A DNA stretch of 64,000 nucleotides from Asterias rubens. Lineage: Eukaryota; Echinodermata; Asteroidea; Forcipulatida; Asteriidae. The notes beneath the pieces were generated by a model. That model did not search any database. It saw only the letters and a list, made by a program, of their open reading frames with translations, and was not told the origin of the DNA. The stretch spans positions 20,711,047 to 20,775,046 of the forward strand of contig NC_047066.1 of the NCBI RefSeq assembly GCF_902459465.1, read 5' to 3'. Numbering within the stretch: the stretch's first letter is position 1; each line of letters begins with the position of its first letter. This document shows, piece after piece, positions 13,046 through 25,290 of the stretch. Made by a program: the position numbers and the translations under genes.

Positions 13046-13295
13046 CTGGGTCCAATTTCATGGCTCTGCTTACCGCCGAATTCCGCGCTTACGATCACGC
13101 GCTTACGTGCAAGCGCCGAATTTCTGCGCTAGCCTTGTAAGCGTAGAATGCTTACTAACGTTGAGTACGCACACGCAGAAGCCAAAAAATTTTCGCTAAC
13201 CTGTGAAAAAACGCTTGCCGTAAGCACAGAATTCCCTGCTTCCGTAAGCGCTGATTCTGTGCTTACGGTAAGCAGAGCCATGAAATTGGGCCCTG
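13046..13295. mobile_element. CAGGG-type MITE (family 3)
   Basis: A 250-bp non-coding element with inverted termini. The left reads CCAATTTCATGGCTCTGC and the right ends GCAGAGCCATGAAATTGG followed by GCCCTG. The interior is built of repeated GCTTACG/CGTAAGC motifs. A second copy sits at 53,946-54,187 and a relative at 35,058-35,235. CAGGG termini are usual for hAT-type elements, but I could not see a clean 8-bp duplication. Confidence 0.7.
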
Positions 13296-14369
13296 ATGTA
13301 CAGGCTTACATTGATTTTTTTTGTCCAGACTTTCTTTAAAATTTTGCCATATGCTTTCTCCCTAAGCATCTATCACTAATTAGGGATAGATAGTCAAGTA
13401 AATAATTGTATACCTAACTTAATTATCTTGTATAACTTTCTGTCCAAGTTAACTACTACAGCATAAGTTAAAGTCCAACTCTTATTACAATAACATTAAG
13501 GGGTGTAAAATATTAACAATTGTAAATTAAAAAAAGTAAAACACAATGAGGTTTGAAATGTGACAAACAGAAATGATGTGACCCTACCTTGGTTGACCAA
13601 AATAATGAAGACAAAGTTGCTGCATTGAAGAATTGTTTGATGGTTATTCACTTGCTTCTCATGAAGAATGACATGAAACAGCTTGTTGCCGAATACCCTG
13701 GTCACACAAAGACGATGCTTCTTCTAAGATGGAAACGTGGCCAGGCGTGGGAGGATCTCATGAGCGTGGTTTTGTCGGGGTGTGATCTCCAATGTCAGGC
13801 AGCAGCATTCTCTCCCCACACTTATTTTGAACGTGCACAAAATAAGCGTAGCTGAGTCATGACCAACCGTAAGCGGGGCAAAGTCGCGTGTAGAGTATTT
13901 GATGTACAGTCGTGATGTATTCGTTAAGTTGCCAAATTGCTGCATTTTGGCGGTGATAGTGCCCGGACTTGGTAACTCTGTGGGTCGCAGAGCTGTGTGA
14001 CTGGGGTATTACAGCTAATCAGGCTGTAGTGACCATGGAAACTGGGTCACTATACCTCGCCCATACCCTTTTGTGGCACATAATATCGTGTTGTTTTGGT
14101 TGAGTGGTCAAGCGCACTGGACTCGGGCCTTGGTGTTTCTTATCAGCAAGGTGTGTGTTTGAGTACTTCTGTCAACTCTTCCTAATCATACTTATCACTA
14201 AGCCACTGCAGTCATATTACGCGATGCAGCACCCTGTATCTAAGGTGCTACATAAATCAGTGTCAAATAATCCAAAACTTCAAGATAGTCTGGATAAAGA
14301 ATGTAACTAACCTCATATCACCAGGAACCAATCAACTGCAGTCCAGTCTCTTGTTGTATCTCACTCTCT
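13296..14369. other. No clear gene; SINE head fragment
   Basis: An 88-codon open frame at 13,589-13,855 resembles no family I know and is not supported by splice or promoter signals. At about 14,094-14,190 a tRNA-like head (GTTGAGTGGTCAAGCGCACTG) is probably a SINE fragment of the type at 17.77 kb. Confidence 0.35.
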
Positions 14370-14700
14370 CTATGCTTCCTGAGCCATAAGTCGATCACTA
14401 GTATACATGTACAACTCCAAAACCAAGCAGCATGCTTAATCGCAGGAAGCAGATATGTACACATCGCATGACCACCATTCAAGAACTTCATGACTCAGCA
14501 CCTGCTTAAAAATGAGAAATCTTCGCACTGACCATTAGACAGTCACCTCCACATACTACATAATGGAAACACCTCCATACAAGATGTGTGACAGTTTCCC
14601 GTACCTATGGAAAGAGCTCCCATCTAAGTTTGTCAATCCACCTCAACTAACATGTTCAAGAAAATGCTGAATCAACTAATTGATCACCATAAAGAGAATG
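14370..14700 (+). pseudogene. LINE reverse-transcriptase ORF, C-terminal remnant
   Basis: Broken frames read QNQAACLIAG and, further on, LWKELPSKFVNPPQ. These correspond to the Q-N-x-A-A-R-L-I and L-W-N-x-L-P-x-x-V blocks near the C-terminus of CR1/jockey-like ORF2. Several stops and frameshifts interrupt it. It is a dead fragment. Confidence 0.5.
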
Positions 14701-15059
14701 AGTAAAGAAATACAGAGGCTCTACAACAAATTCGACATCACTCATCGTATAAACCAAATGGATTGAAGGAATACAGAGATTTCAGGAAGGCATCACAAAA
14801 TTAAAGAAGTTTGTCAAAACTTTTGGTCTCACAACAAAAACCTACAACAACAACCCTGGACAAAATGTTTTTTAAACATTATTAAAATCCACAACACAAG
14901 AATTTTCAGTGTCTCCTGTCACTGAAATACTTGAGATACAACGAAAGGTCAAATAAATTTTAGAGATGCATTAGTAACAGTATTAGTAATTAAGCTCCTA
15001 CAATAACATCTAGTTTTAGCCATTTCCAGTAGAAAATTTACTCTGAGGTGTATAAACTT

Positions 15060-16500
15060 TTGGTCCGTCTTCGAGAGCGGCTAGATACACTCATCTTACC
15101 ATAGCAGGCTGGTTTCGGATCCAATCGCAACACTGCTGAACAAATAGCATGTCTTCAAATGGCAATTGATGCGTGCCACTCAAGAAAGCTGAGTCTGGTA
15201 ATTAAAGCTTTGTCGACTTCTCCAAAGCATTCGACTCTCTTGACCGTGGGGCTCTGAGAGAGATTCTGTCATTTTAAGGTGTACCCACACCTTTCATCAA
15301 CCAATAAGTTCACGGTAAACCAATGCATCTGCATGTGAGCGCACATCCGCGGGTTGCACGAACATCGTAATCTAGTGTGCTCCAGAGAGATACGCTGACG
15401 CCCTACTTGTTTGTCATCGTCATTGACGACATCTTACGCAAGTCACTCACCCTAGAAGATGCTGACACTGTGAGGAGACATGTTTTGGCACAGCGACTGG
15501 CCGTGAAAATCCATGCACTTGCCTACGCCGACGATGCTGTGCTGATTTCTGATGATCCGGATGAAGCCCATCGCCAACTTCATCGCTTTTGAGGCAGCAT
15601 CAGCCAAAGTAGGTCTGCACCTGAATGCCAGCAAGACGAAGCATGGAGACGTTCCACACACTACCATATGTACAACAACTGGCGCCCCTCTGGAGCCTGT
15701 GACAACTTTTGCAACCTGGGATGCAACATTGCAGAAGTGCCATTCAGTGACAACGGCAGCTGGCATTGGTCGCAGCACACAGACTCACACCTGTGTGGGA
15801 TAGAGTAGCCAGCGATAACACCAAAATGCAGCTCTTTAGGTCCACAGTCGAGGCAAAGCTCTAGCGATCACTGACACCATGACCCAGAATCTTGATGCTT
15901 TTCACCGTACTTTCATGCAGTATTGCCTTGGTGTGTACTTTCCAGTACGACTGTCCAACACAGACTTGTACGCTCGCACATGCGTAGCACCTGCAACAAC
16001 AATCCTGCTGAGAAGTCGTCTTCATTTTATTGGCCAAGCTCTGCAATGACCTGAGGTGCCTTTCGGTCCCTTCTGACACACACAAAACCAACCATCTGAA
16101 CCCTTTTAACAGGGTGGAAGGCTGCGCTGCACCAATTACATATCACTGGTTACAGACGACCTCAACGCCATCGACCTACAACATAATCAAGCTGTTCATG
16201 CTGCCAAGGATTGGCCTGGATGGCACAAACGAATTTTCTAACATTGCAAAAACCTGTAGTTACAACGTCTCAAGCCTAGATCGCCCCCAAAAGATGAAAG
16301 ATGGAGAAAATCACAACAAAATGGCAAACCTCTTTCCAGGTTAAAAAAAAATGTGGCAGACCTCCAACAAGATTGAGAGAGATAGTCAGCCTTGTGCAAT
16401 CAACAATCTGGCAATGACATGCACTAAACAGAAATACTTGGCACAGTTTGGGAGAGGCCTTCACCCAGCAGTGGGATGACATGGATTGATAATGATGATG
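15060..16500 (+). pseudogene. Degenerate LINE reverse transcriptase (RTE-like?)
   Basis: Motifs appear in the right order but in shifting frames. First comes QAGFGSNRNTAEQIACLQ at about 15,105-15,160, then an F-x-D-F-S-K-A-F-D-S-L-D-like stretch at about 15,210-15,245. Next is LQRDTLTPYLFVIVIDDILR (15,380-15,440), and then the catalytic Y-A-D-D box (about 15,527). Near 15,975-16,050 there is an LLRSRLHFIGQAL-like C-terminal block. The 3' end (GGCCTTCACCCAGCAGTGGG, then TGATAATGATGATGA) looks like a LINE terminus with a simple-repeat tail. At least four frame changes show it is inactive. Confidence 0.6.
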
Positions 16501-17250
16501 AAAGCTATCTTTGAGGGTGCAGGCAAGGATAAAATCTTCACCAAGCAATTCTTCTCAGGTTTTACTTCTGGGGATACCACCAACTTACCCTTTGAGCTGA
16601 AATTGATCCCCAAGAATAAATTCACAGTAACATCGGATGGACTCCTTAAACGCCTACAATCAGTGAACACCAAGAAAGCAATATGACAAGGGTTTTGATA
16701 TCAAGATGCATCTTACAAGACCTGACTACTGAACGTTCACCCTTGATATAAGCTCCATCTTCCAACAGTACCGGACACTGGATGAGTTTCTGTTGCCTGG
16801 AGAAAATGTCAACATGTCTCCCATTTGTAAGAAAGGAGACAGGTGTACAGCGGCAAGTGACCATCATGTGACCATCACATGACTACCTGTGACTACCTGT
16901 GACCATCACATCCATCTGCAGCAAAAAACATTGAGTTATTGAACACTTTGATCATCATGAAATAACAACAAAGGCTCAAGATGATTTCAACCACGAACAA
17001 TCATGTAAAAACACAGCCTGTGATCAAAACTCAAGATCTTGCTTTAGCACTTGCTGATGATCGAGGCAAAGTTGATGTGATAGTGTTCAATGTTTTGAAG
17101 GCCTTTGATTGTCTCCCTGGTCACCAGCTATTAAAGACAGTTTATCTGTTGAGTAAACCGAAGTATTTTCTGTCAGTGTGAACCTTATTGGGCTAGAAAC
17201 CAGAGACTACATATCTACTTCAACCACTAGAACCTCTGCCTTCACAGCCA
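16500..17250 (+). pseudogene. Degenerate LINE RT fragment, second family
   Basis: An N-terminal linker (FSGFTSGDTTNL, then LKRLQSVNTKKA) precedes an LPG...ICKKGDR stretch near 16,793-16,850. It is followed by TQDLALALADDRGKVDVIVF and KAFDCLPGHQLL at 17,025-17,140. These match, in order, the RT0-RT2 region of CR1/jockey-type elements (N-T-x-K-A; P-I-x-K-K-G-D-R; K-A-F-D-x-x-P-H). The catalytic box is missing and stops are frequent. Confidence 0.55.
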
Positions 17251-17764
17251 AGTGTAATACTGCTATTATCAGTAAGCGGTAAGACCAAACACAAGAGCAG
17301 GGACTGCCAAATGAAGCTTAGCCAAGAAGTACAGTGTGCAACAGAGAACAGGATCAACACTATAAAATGACACTTACTAAGAACCAGCTGAGACTGCCAT
17401 TGCTTTCAGCAGAACAATAACTAATAACGCATTGTACTTGGCATGTGTAGATGAATGGAGAGCACACCAAGGAGTAACTCTTACCAATAAAGTGAAACAA
17501 ATGTTCCAACTACAGGAATTTGTTGCAATAAAGACATCCAAAAAATAGGGGTAAAAAGGGTTTGCTTCGAAAGACATAAACTGGCTGGCAAAGCAGGGTG
17601 CGCTGCAGGAATGGACGAGTTGTACAAGTTCTTCTTTACCAGAGGCTACCCACTAGCAAAAACAACCAGCAAGACCTTGCCAAGATAGAAATAAAAGACT
17701 AAGCAAAAGATATTGCTTGAGCCATCGATTGTACTCTTTTAATGCACACTGAAACTACAACTGA

Positions 17765-18095
17765 CAGGCGTGTCATGGTTGAGCAGTCTAGTTCACTGGA
17801 CCCAAGCTCTTGTGTTGTCTCAGCAGCAGAGTGTGGATTTAAATCCCAGTCATGACACTTGTACCCTCGAGCAATGCACTTAACCATAAATGCTTCTTCA
17901 AAAGTTGGGAAGTTATTTCATTCTGCTCTACCAGCCAGGCTTCTAGAGGATTACCCATGATTACCAAGAGTAGGTGACAACGCGCCCTGGTGGCAGTTGA
18001 CTTGGGTCGGTAGCCCAAATTTGAAAGTGGAGCCCTCACCATGAAGTGTCCATCCGGACTTTTGATGTTAGGTGATATCTCATAACAAATGTTTT
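17765..18095 (+). repeat. tRNA-derived SINE
   Basis: The tRNA-like head (GGTTGAGCAGTCTAGTTCAC; box B-like GGATTTAAATCCC) is followed by a body. The body includes TTCTGCTCTACCAGCCAGGC and a GACTTGGGTCGGTAGCCC-like block. The same body recurs at 37.54-37.87 kb and 38.11-38.34 kb, which defines a SINE family of about 300 bp in this window. Confidence 0.6.
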
Positions 18096-18779
18096 CTTCA
18101 AGTAGAGGAAAAAACTTCATGTCAAGTAGTAAAGTCAATGCTTCATTCTTTCAGAGACGCTACAAGCTAACACATTGACTAAACTTAAAGAAATGGTCTT
18201 TCAAAGACAAGCAGATCAAAGATGCCCTCTTACTTAAGAGTAGGCCTGCAACCAATCTGTAGAAGGCCCATGTTTCTGACAATGACGAGAGACCATGAGT
18301 CAAGAATAAGCAGGAAAGGTAAGGAAGAGTGTTCACTCACCAGTTAATATCATACACCGCTGTAGGAGATATTGATAGAGAGACACCATCAAAAGCATGT
18401 GGCAACTGAAGCTGACGCATCATAAGAACAACAGTGTGGAAGATTCCTGGACACCTGTTTGTACATGTATCCACACTAGAAGAGGAAAACAAAGAAAATG
18501 ATATCAAACAGGATTAAGATGTGGCAGATTTGTTCAGCAATAAGAATGTATGCCTGCCATTGCTCCTGATCAGGGATGAATGTTTGGAATGTAAATGCTT
18601 CATTCTTAATACCTTTTATAAGAAGAACAATCCAGCAGAGTTGTACATGCTACCAAATGTACAGATGTTACATTGCACATCACAGCTTCCCTAGCATAGC
18701 TCTTTGAACAGCGACCAACTAGCAGATGACAAGTTCTGCGGCCTAAAAAGCAGTCACCTAATCTTAGTCTGTCTCATTA

Positions 18780-19680
18780 AGTGTCATTTTTTGATAAACA
18801 GTGGAGCAGAAGTTAGCTCCATTCACTTCTCGGAATTATTCCTCCCTAAGACATGATTTGCAATTTCTGCAACTTTTGGTGAGAAATTTCTCACATTGAA
18901 CATAGGTTTGTGAAGCACAGTTTTCAATGGGTGTTCAAATTCAGCAACCCAGCCCAGGCCCTGACTTCCTGAGACCTTTCAACCTGATGGTCGACATGTT
19001 ACATTACCGACTCCTTGATGCATCAAAGGCACATAAAGTTACATGTAGTCCCATTCTCTACTCAAACTTACTCCAACCTTTCACTACTGGCTGAGTTTCC
19101 AACCATTACACAACCTTCAAGGATGCCTGGCAATGCACTGGAAGGATCAAGTCCAAGCAAATGCCCAAATTCCACTTGCTGCGGCAGAGCAACCAGCGAC
19201 TAACAGACTGGTATTGAGATGGTTATCCAAGGAGGCCAGACACCTTGTCCTAAGCACTGAAGTCAAATCAAGTCACAAACTTCATAGGAGGAAGAAGCAG
19301 TCAAACATGATTTAAAGCAACATACATAAACAAAGTGACCCCTACATCATCAGCCTGTGCTCCTTGTCTCCTAGAAGACTCAACAACAGAAAACATTAAT
19401 TTGAACTTATGTTGCAGCTCCGGACAGTCCGCTTCTCCATCAGCAATTTGTCATCAACACTTTACATGGTTCCAATAAGAAGACCTCAGGAGATTAGTGC
19501 CCAAGTGGGGACTACAGGACACTCAACACTCGCACAGTTCAAGATTATTACCGAATCCCCCAAATGCATGACTTCACAGCCTCGCTTAGTGGAGCAAAGA
19601 TTTCCACCAAATACTGAACAGACACAAAGAACCAGGTCAATTCAATGTTCAACCCCATGCTCCTTTTGGGTTTAATATTT
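18780..19680 (+). pseudogene. Ty3/Gypsy protease-RT remnant
   Basis: At 18,788 a frame reads FLINSGAEVSSI, the retroviral-type aspartic protease motif with the catalytic Asp replaced by Asn. At 19,400-19,460 a frame reads MLQLRTVRFSISNLSS...LYMVP, and at about 19,568 another reads DFTASLSGAKIS. These are consecutive blocks of Ty3/Gypsy RT (the x-S-x-S-x-W-S-S-P-L-x-M-V-P and I-Q-D-F-x-A-x-L-x-G-x-x-I-F blocks). Frameshifts separate them. No LTRs were recognised. Confidence 0.55.
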
Positions 19681-20559
19681 TACTAATGTCTTTATCAGAA
19701 TTGTTTTTTCATTATATTGGCATGTCACAGTTGTGAGAATCAACACATTTCTAGAGTTGTTTATTAGTTTACTTTACCAGTTAGTTTTCAAGTTCACAAA
19801 CAAACCAGTATGTAGAGCAAGGTCATCAAGATAGCAACCTACTCTTATAAACATGTGAACCTAACATTTGTTGAAACTCCTGTCAAATTTGTTGCAAATG
19901 TATGTAAGAGTTTGATGAACAAAGTTTAACAATTGGTGCAGAAGTTTTTCTTTTTCAGATACTTGGCAGGCAGTACTCATCAACAAACACCTTTCCGCTG
20001 GCCCTATTTGGAAAAACTCAACGAGCATCCCTCATCCGACTAGTAGGGATTTGGAATGAGAGCATTGTAGTGTCAAGGTGTCACAGTGGGGTATGTTTAA
20101 ATTTAATATTGAGATGATTTTATTATGAATATAATTTCCAATACTAATGCAGGGAAATTTGTTGTCCTTTTGCAATTCATGTGAAGTAAAAACTAAGCTT
20201 TGGTTTAGTAATCTTTTACAGAGAAGGAAACAGATACATGTAAAATGTTTGGAATTGTAAGTTAAGAGATTATGAGTCACTGATGATAACAAATGTTTTA
20301 CCATTTTTACTTTGAATCTTAGTGCTGAAAAGATGCCATGATACCAAAAATATGTCTTGTTGACTTTGCTGCGAATATTGTGCAGAACTTAAATGCTGTC
20401 TCTGTTGTAAACACAAGTAGTAGACATGTTAATGCAGAGTTGGGATGTTAGAATATTGTCTAAGTAAGCTTAAATTATAATACAGTGTGTCGTCAGATCA
20501 TTCTGCTGTAATGTGATTCCATGCAGATGTTCAAAATTTAAAGTACACACCTTTTTCTG

Positions 20560-20800
20560 TATTGAGCCCGCAGACAAGGTACTGATGGGTGAGCCCAGAG
20601 CAAGGATGGCACGGCGAGGCGCTCACGGTTGAGTCTGAGACAAGACGGCACGGTGAAGCACTGCTGGACGAACCTGGAGACAGACGGCACAATGAGGCGC
20701 TGATGCATGAGCCCAGAGACAGGACGGCACGGCGAGGCGCTCACGGTTGAGCCTGAGACAAGATGGCATGGTGAGGCGCTGATGGGTTTATCTTTCATGG
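20560..20800. repeat. Minisatellite, GGCGAGGCGCTCACGG units
   Basis: An imperfect tandem repeat of about 45 bp. GGCGAGGCGCTCACGGTTGA occurs near 20,612 and 20,731, and related units (TGAAGCACTGCTGG, TGAGGCGCTGATG) fall between and after. It lacks coding features. Confidence 0.6.
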
Positions 20801-21458
20801 ATAGTAGACCTACATGTATGAAGCAGGAGAAACTTGAAAGACAGAATGAAATTCCCATCAGTTTCCATCAGGTACAGTGATTATTATTAAGAGTGGCTTT
20901 TACCAAATGAAAATAAAACATGTGCAGAGTAGAGGAGAGTTACAATGATAGCTGAAACTGACAAAATGTGGCCCATATATAATTGTGATATTGTGATTCT
21001 ATGCAGATACAGTCGGAGGATGGGCTCCTAGATGGTGGACTGATTTAATGCCTGCTGCAATACCTCAAACTTGCAGAGAAGTTCGATGACAGACAAGGAT
21101 CCAGTACTTGTTCTACATAAGCAGCACCTCTTGAACTTTTATACCCAACAATCAGGTGAGTTGACCTTGCAGATAAATTTACACAAAAATTATTGAACAA
21201 ATTTTTGGGCAACTGTTTTTTTACTTGCATGTCATCTCATTTGTCAAAGACTCAAATCCCAACCTTTTAAATTACACAAAAACAATTGTACACCTGTTAG
21301 GAAGTGAACCAAAAAGCCAATTGTGTTGGTTTTTCAATAGAACTCTGTCAGGTTTTGTTTAATAAGTTTTATACAGGCACAGTAAGTTTTCTGCTGTATC
21401 ATGGTCATGAAAAATGTTTGCTGCCGTTGTTGTTGTTGGTTGGTTGTTTTGTATTCCT

Positions 21459-22025
21459 TGTTGTTAACTGGACTATTATTATCCAACATCATCAAATCTG
21501 GTGTTAAGATATAATTGAAATATTTGACATTTCAGGAGGACTCTACAACTGAAAACATGAAGGGAAACATGTATGAGAACTAGATGTACATTTACTGCAC
21601 CTAGCAAGATGAGAAATTTCAGCCGACATAAACACTGAGGTGAGTTCATATATGTAACTTTTTTAAAAGACATGACGCTGTTGCTGTGGCTGTTGTTTGT
21701 TGTTGTCATTGTCGTTGTCGTTGTCGTTGTTGTTGTCGTTGTCGTTGTCGTTGTCGCTGTCGCTGTCGTTGGCGTTGGCGTTGGCGTTGGCGTTGGCGTT
21801 GGCGTTGTTAATTGGACTGTTATTATCCAACATTGTCAAATCTGGTGTTAAAGATATCCTTGAAATGTTTGACATTTCAGGAGGACACTTCAACTGAAAA
21901 CATGACGGGAAACGTGTATGAGAACTAGATATACATTTACTGCACCTAGCAAGATGAGAAATTTCAGCTGACATAAACATTGAGGTGAGTTCATACAATG
22001 TGTAACTTTTTTAATAGACATGATA
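21459..22025. repeat. ~347-bp tandem duplication around a hexamer microsatellite
   Basis: A block of about 215 bp at 21,459-21,675 (from TTGTTAACTGGACTATTAT to GTAACTTTTTTAA) is repeated at 21,806-22,025 with few changes. Between the copies lies a pure simple repeat (21,695-21,808). It starts as TTGTCG/TTGTTG units and turns into TTGGCG units. The phased change suggests expansion by slippage. Confidence 0.8.
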
Positions 22026-22308
22026 GTGTCATGAAGCCATGAAACTACATGGGCGGGTGACCCTTTAGGGGCAATCCCGGCCATATCTTGTTGGGCCCCC
22101 CTGCCCCCTTTCAATGTTGGTACTGATTGCACGGTCTTCTGCATTCAAATCAACATTGAGCTGGGGGACTGCGGACGGGAAAGAGAATAATTATTGTCAG
22201 TGGGAAGTGTACATGGAATGGTTTTATGTACTGTTAGTAATGGGTGGCCAAGCATTTTGGCCAGGATTGTAGTTTGGATTTGCAGTTTTCTTAAACAAGC
22301 TTCTTTTT

Positions 22309-22516
22309 AATAGATGTACCCGCTGCCAAAACATAGGATTCGAACTGCCTCTAGCTACCGGGCAACCTCGATAGTCTAGTTGGTAAGACACTGCTCTAGA
22401 ATTTGCAAGGGTCGTGGGTTTGAATCCCACCTGAGTAACATGCCTGTGATATTTTTTCACAGGACTCGGGAAAATACCGAGTATACAGTGCTACACACAT
22501 CGTTGTATGGAAAAAT
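22309..22516 (+). mobile_element. tRNA-derived SINE with 12-bp target duplication
   Basis: A tRNA-like head has box A TAGTCTAGTTGGTAAGAC (near 22,371) and box B GGTTTGAATCCC (near 22,418). It is followed by a body with a short hairpin (CCTGTGATATTTTTTCACAGG) and an A-rich 3' end. Identical AAGCTTCTTTTT sequences flank it at 22,297-22,308 and 22,517-22,528, consistent with LINE-mediated insertion. The first ~50 bases hold a reversed box B-like sequence (GGATTCGAACTGCC) and may be a separate older insert. Confidence 0.65.
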
Positions 22517-22528
22517 AAGCTTCTTTTT

Positions 22529-23819
22529 GGTCCTCTCATAATGTCATTTCTATTTAGAAGGTAACCTGACAAGGATGTGAAAACAATAACACTGTCTCGG
22601 TGTGAATTGTACAATTTCTACATAAATGAATTGTAACATTAAGTTCTGGGAAACTTAAAAAGCCCAGATATCCAATTTCAAATGGAGGGAACTTAGGGGC
22701 ACCAGCCTCCCCCCCCCCCCAGGCTCTAAGTTCTGTTTCTGTGGTGCCATGTCTCTATAGGGGTTTGTCAAATAACATGCAAGAATTTAACTGAAAATAA
22801 TAGTTTGTCAACCGGGAAATGCTTGCATGAAATCTGAACAGCTGAATTTCATTGTAGTATAAGGCTCAACAGATTTACACGGTCAAAAGTTGACAGTTGT
22901 TTGTATTGTGTTTCCATACAGATAGAGGACTAAATGTCGATCATCGATATTACTCATTTGAAATAAGGGCCTCAAGAGTGACACCACAAAGCTATGAAGC
23001 AAGCAAAGACAAGGAGACCTGAACACCACGAACACCATCAAACCATGCAAGCAAAGACAATAACAGCAAAAGGAACGACTAGACATCAATGAAAAAACTC
23101 TATTTGTACTGAACAACTTTATCAAGGGTTATCGACTTTCATCATAGCCAACTTCTTTCGGACAATTGCGATACAGCAACAGAAAGACCAAGTCATCAAC
23201 AGCAAATCTCTACGTGTAGTGGACATTTTTATCAAGGGTTATCGACTTTGATCATAGCCAACTTCTTTCGGACAATCGCAACTAATGATAATGGTTAAAC
23301 CTATACAACCTTAATCAACTCATCAGCTCAGTGCTATAAGGCCACTTAACTGCAATTTCATACTGGTAATGATAAAAAAAAATCAACACTTTGAAAGAAA
23401 TGAATCAAAATCAACAAATAAATATTTTACTTAGAAAATGGATGTTTCTTTTAGCAAAAAAAAGACTTTCAAGACTAATTTGATCAATTAACTCTATTAA
23501 CCAGAAGCTCCAAAATATAGAGGGGTACGTTATCAAACCCATACAATTTGCACTAATGACCTTATAGTTCTGAGCAGACGAGCTGTGGTTGATTCGTTGG
23601 ACATGTCGTTTCATTCAATCGAGGCATCGCGAGACTGACCGATAGCTGCAAGACCGACAGCTGCAATCAAGTACAAGAACTGAAAGTGAGAACTTACAGA
23701 AATGAACTCTATACTTGTACATATTCTACAGTTTCTATGTAGTGTAGTTTAAATTTATACATAAAGTTTATACTTTAGCTCACAATTGTTTCAGTATATG
23801 AGGGTATAAGTACATAATG
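22529..23819. other. No gene; two-copy 53-bp direct repeat
   Basis: The sequence TTTATCAAGGGTTATCGACT and the following ~32 bases occur at about 23,117-23,168 and again at 23,228-23,280, with two differences and a 111-bp offset. A poly-C run lies at about 22,709. I recognise no protein-coding signal. Confidence 0.45.
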
Positions 23820-24095
23820 ACCATAAAACAAGCTAAATGGAGTTGGGCTGGACACACTGCCCCCCAAAAATGTCAAAAGATGGACAACAACATCAATGGA
23901 TTGGCAACCAAGGATCAGGAAAAGAGGTAGACAGAGGAGAAATGACATCAGGGTTTATGATCAACATGTACCATAACTGCATGAAATAGAAATGAATGGC
24001 GTCTACATGAGGAGAGCTACATCTTACACTGGATGAACACATCGTAAATGATGTATATGGGGGTTTATTTAAGAACACCGAGCACATGGACGGAG
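23820..24095 (+). pseudogene. LINE ORF2 C-terminal remnant
   Basis: A frame reads KWSWAGHTAP, then KRRQRRNDIR-like residues, then a block equivalent to H-x-E-x-Y-I-L. This resembles the W-x-G-H-x-A-R ... R-G-R-x-x-x-R-W-x-D-D-I ... G-E-A-Y-I end of LINE ORFs. It is short and interrupted. Confidence 0.45.
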
Positions 24096-24099
24096 GGGA

Positions 24100-24290
24100 G
24101 GCTTCGAGAAATCAGCCATCCTCAAACACTCACACATTACAGACCACCAAGGTGACTGGGAAGCAGCAGAAATCAACACTCCTATCAAGGCATGGCACCC
24201 CAGTTGTATCAGAGTCGCCATCGAGATCCACAAACACGACACCTTACCTCAAGGCGTAAGCTTTCATATCAGTGACATCTCTACCCCTTC
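24100..24290 (+). pseudogene. Penelope-like element GIY-YIG endonuclease remnant
   Basis: A frame reads HITDHQGDWEAAEI, then KAWHPSCIRVAIEIHKHDTL. This fits the C-terminal part of a GIY-YIG nuclease domain: H-x-x-D-W-x-x-A, a basic linker, then R-x-x-E-I-x-K with the conserved Glu. Penelope-like retroelements carry this domain at their C-terminus. The frame continues directly into the first unit of the tandem array that follows. Confidence 0.45.
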
Positions 24291-25290
24291 TCCCGACCAA
24301 TGGATCTCCTATATCCACGGTCACTCCTTATTAGGTACCCCCCTCCCTTTAGTCTCCTCCTGTCACCCATTATTTAGACTGCTTTGGGTCGTCTATACCC
24401 TAAGTCCCCTAAGTCGTACTTCAAGACTTCAGCTTCAACATCAGTGACATCTCCACCCCTTCTCCCGACCAATGGATCTCCTATATCCACGGTCACTCCT
24501 TATTAGGTACCCCCTCCCTTTAGTCTCCTCCTGTCACCCATTATTTAGACTGCTTTGGGTCGTCTATACCCTCAGTCCCCTAGGCTTTGTACTTCAAGGC
24601 GTCAGCTTCCACATCAGTGACATCTCTACCCCTTCTCCCGACCAATGGATCTCCTATATCCACGGTCACTCCCTAGGTACCCCCCTCCCTTTAGTCTCCT
24701 CCTGTCACCCATTATTTAGACTGCTTTGGGTCGTCTATACCCTAAGTCCCCTTAGTCGTACTTCAAGACTTCAGCTTCAACATCAGTGACATCTCCACCC
24801 CTTCTCCCGACCAATGGATCTCCTATATCCACGGTCACTCCTTATTAGGTACCCCCCTCCCTTTAGTCTCCTCCTGTCACCCATTATTTAGACTGCTTTG
24901 GGTCGTCTATACCCTCAGTCCCCTAGGCTTTGTACTTCAAGGCGTCAGCTTCCACATCAGTGACATCTCTACCCCTTCTCCCGACCAATGGATCTCCTAT
25001 ATCCACGGTCACTCCCTAGGTACCCCTCCCTCCCTTTAGTCTCCTCCTGTCACCTAACATTTAGACTGCTTTGGGTCGTCTATACCCTCAGTCCTCTATA
25101 CTAGGCTTCGTACTTCAAGACGTCAGCTTCCACATCAGTGACACCTCAACCCCTACTCCCGACCAATGGATCTCCTAAATCCACGGTCACTCCCTAGGTA
25201 CCCCCCCTCCCTTTAGTCTCCTCCTGTTACCCACCATTTAGGCTGATTTGGGTCGTCTATACCCTCAGTCCCCCTAGGCCCCACACCCTC
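24255..25290 (+). repeat. ~174-bp tandem array, six copies, fused to a PLE remnant
   Basis: The unit begins near AGTGACATCTCTACCCCTTC and contains TCTCCTATATCCACGGTCAC and ACTGCTTTGGGTCGTCTATA. Starts are at about 24,271, 24,443, 24,617, 24,785, 24,959 and 25,136, giving periods of 168-177 bp. Two unit variants alternate: one with TCCTTATTAGGTACC, one with TCCCTAGGTACC. The last unit is the most diverged. Confidence 0.85.

Noticed and set aside
13589-13855. 88-codon open frame as a small gene.
   Set aside because: No family resemblance, no signal peptide, and a location within repeat-rich DNA; chance cannot be excluded.
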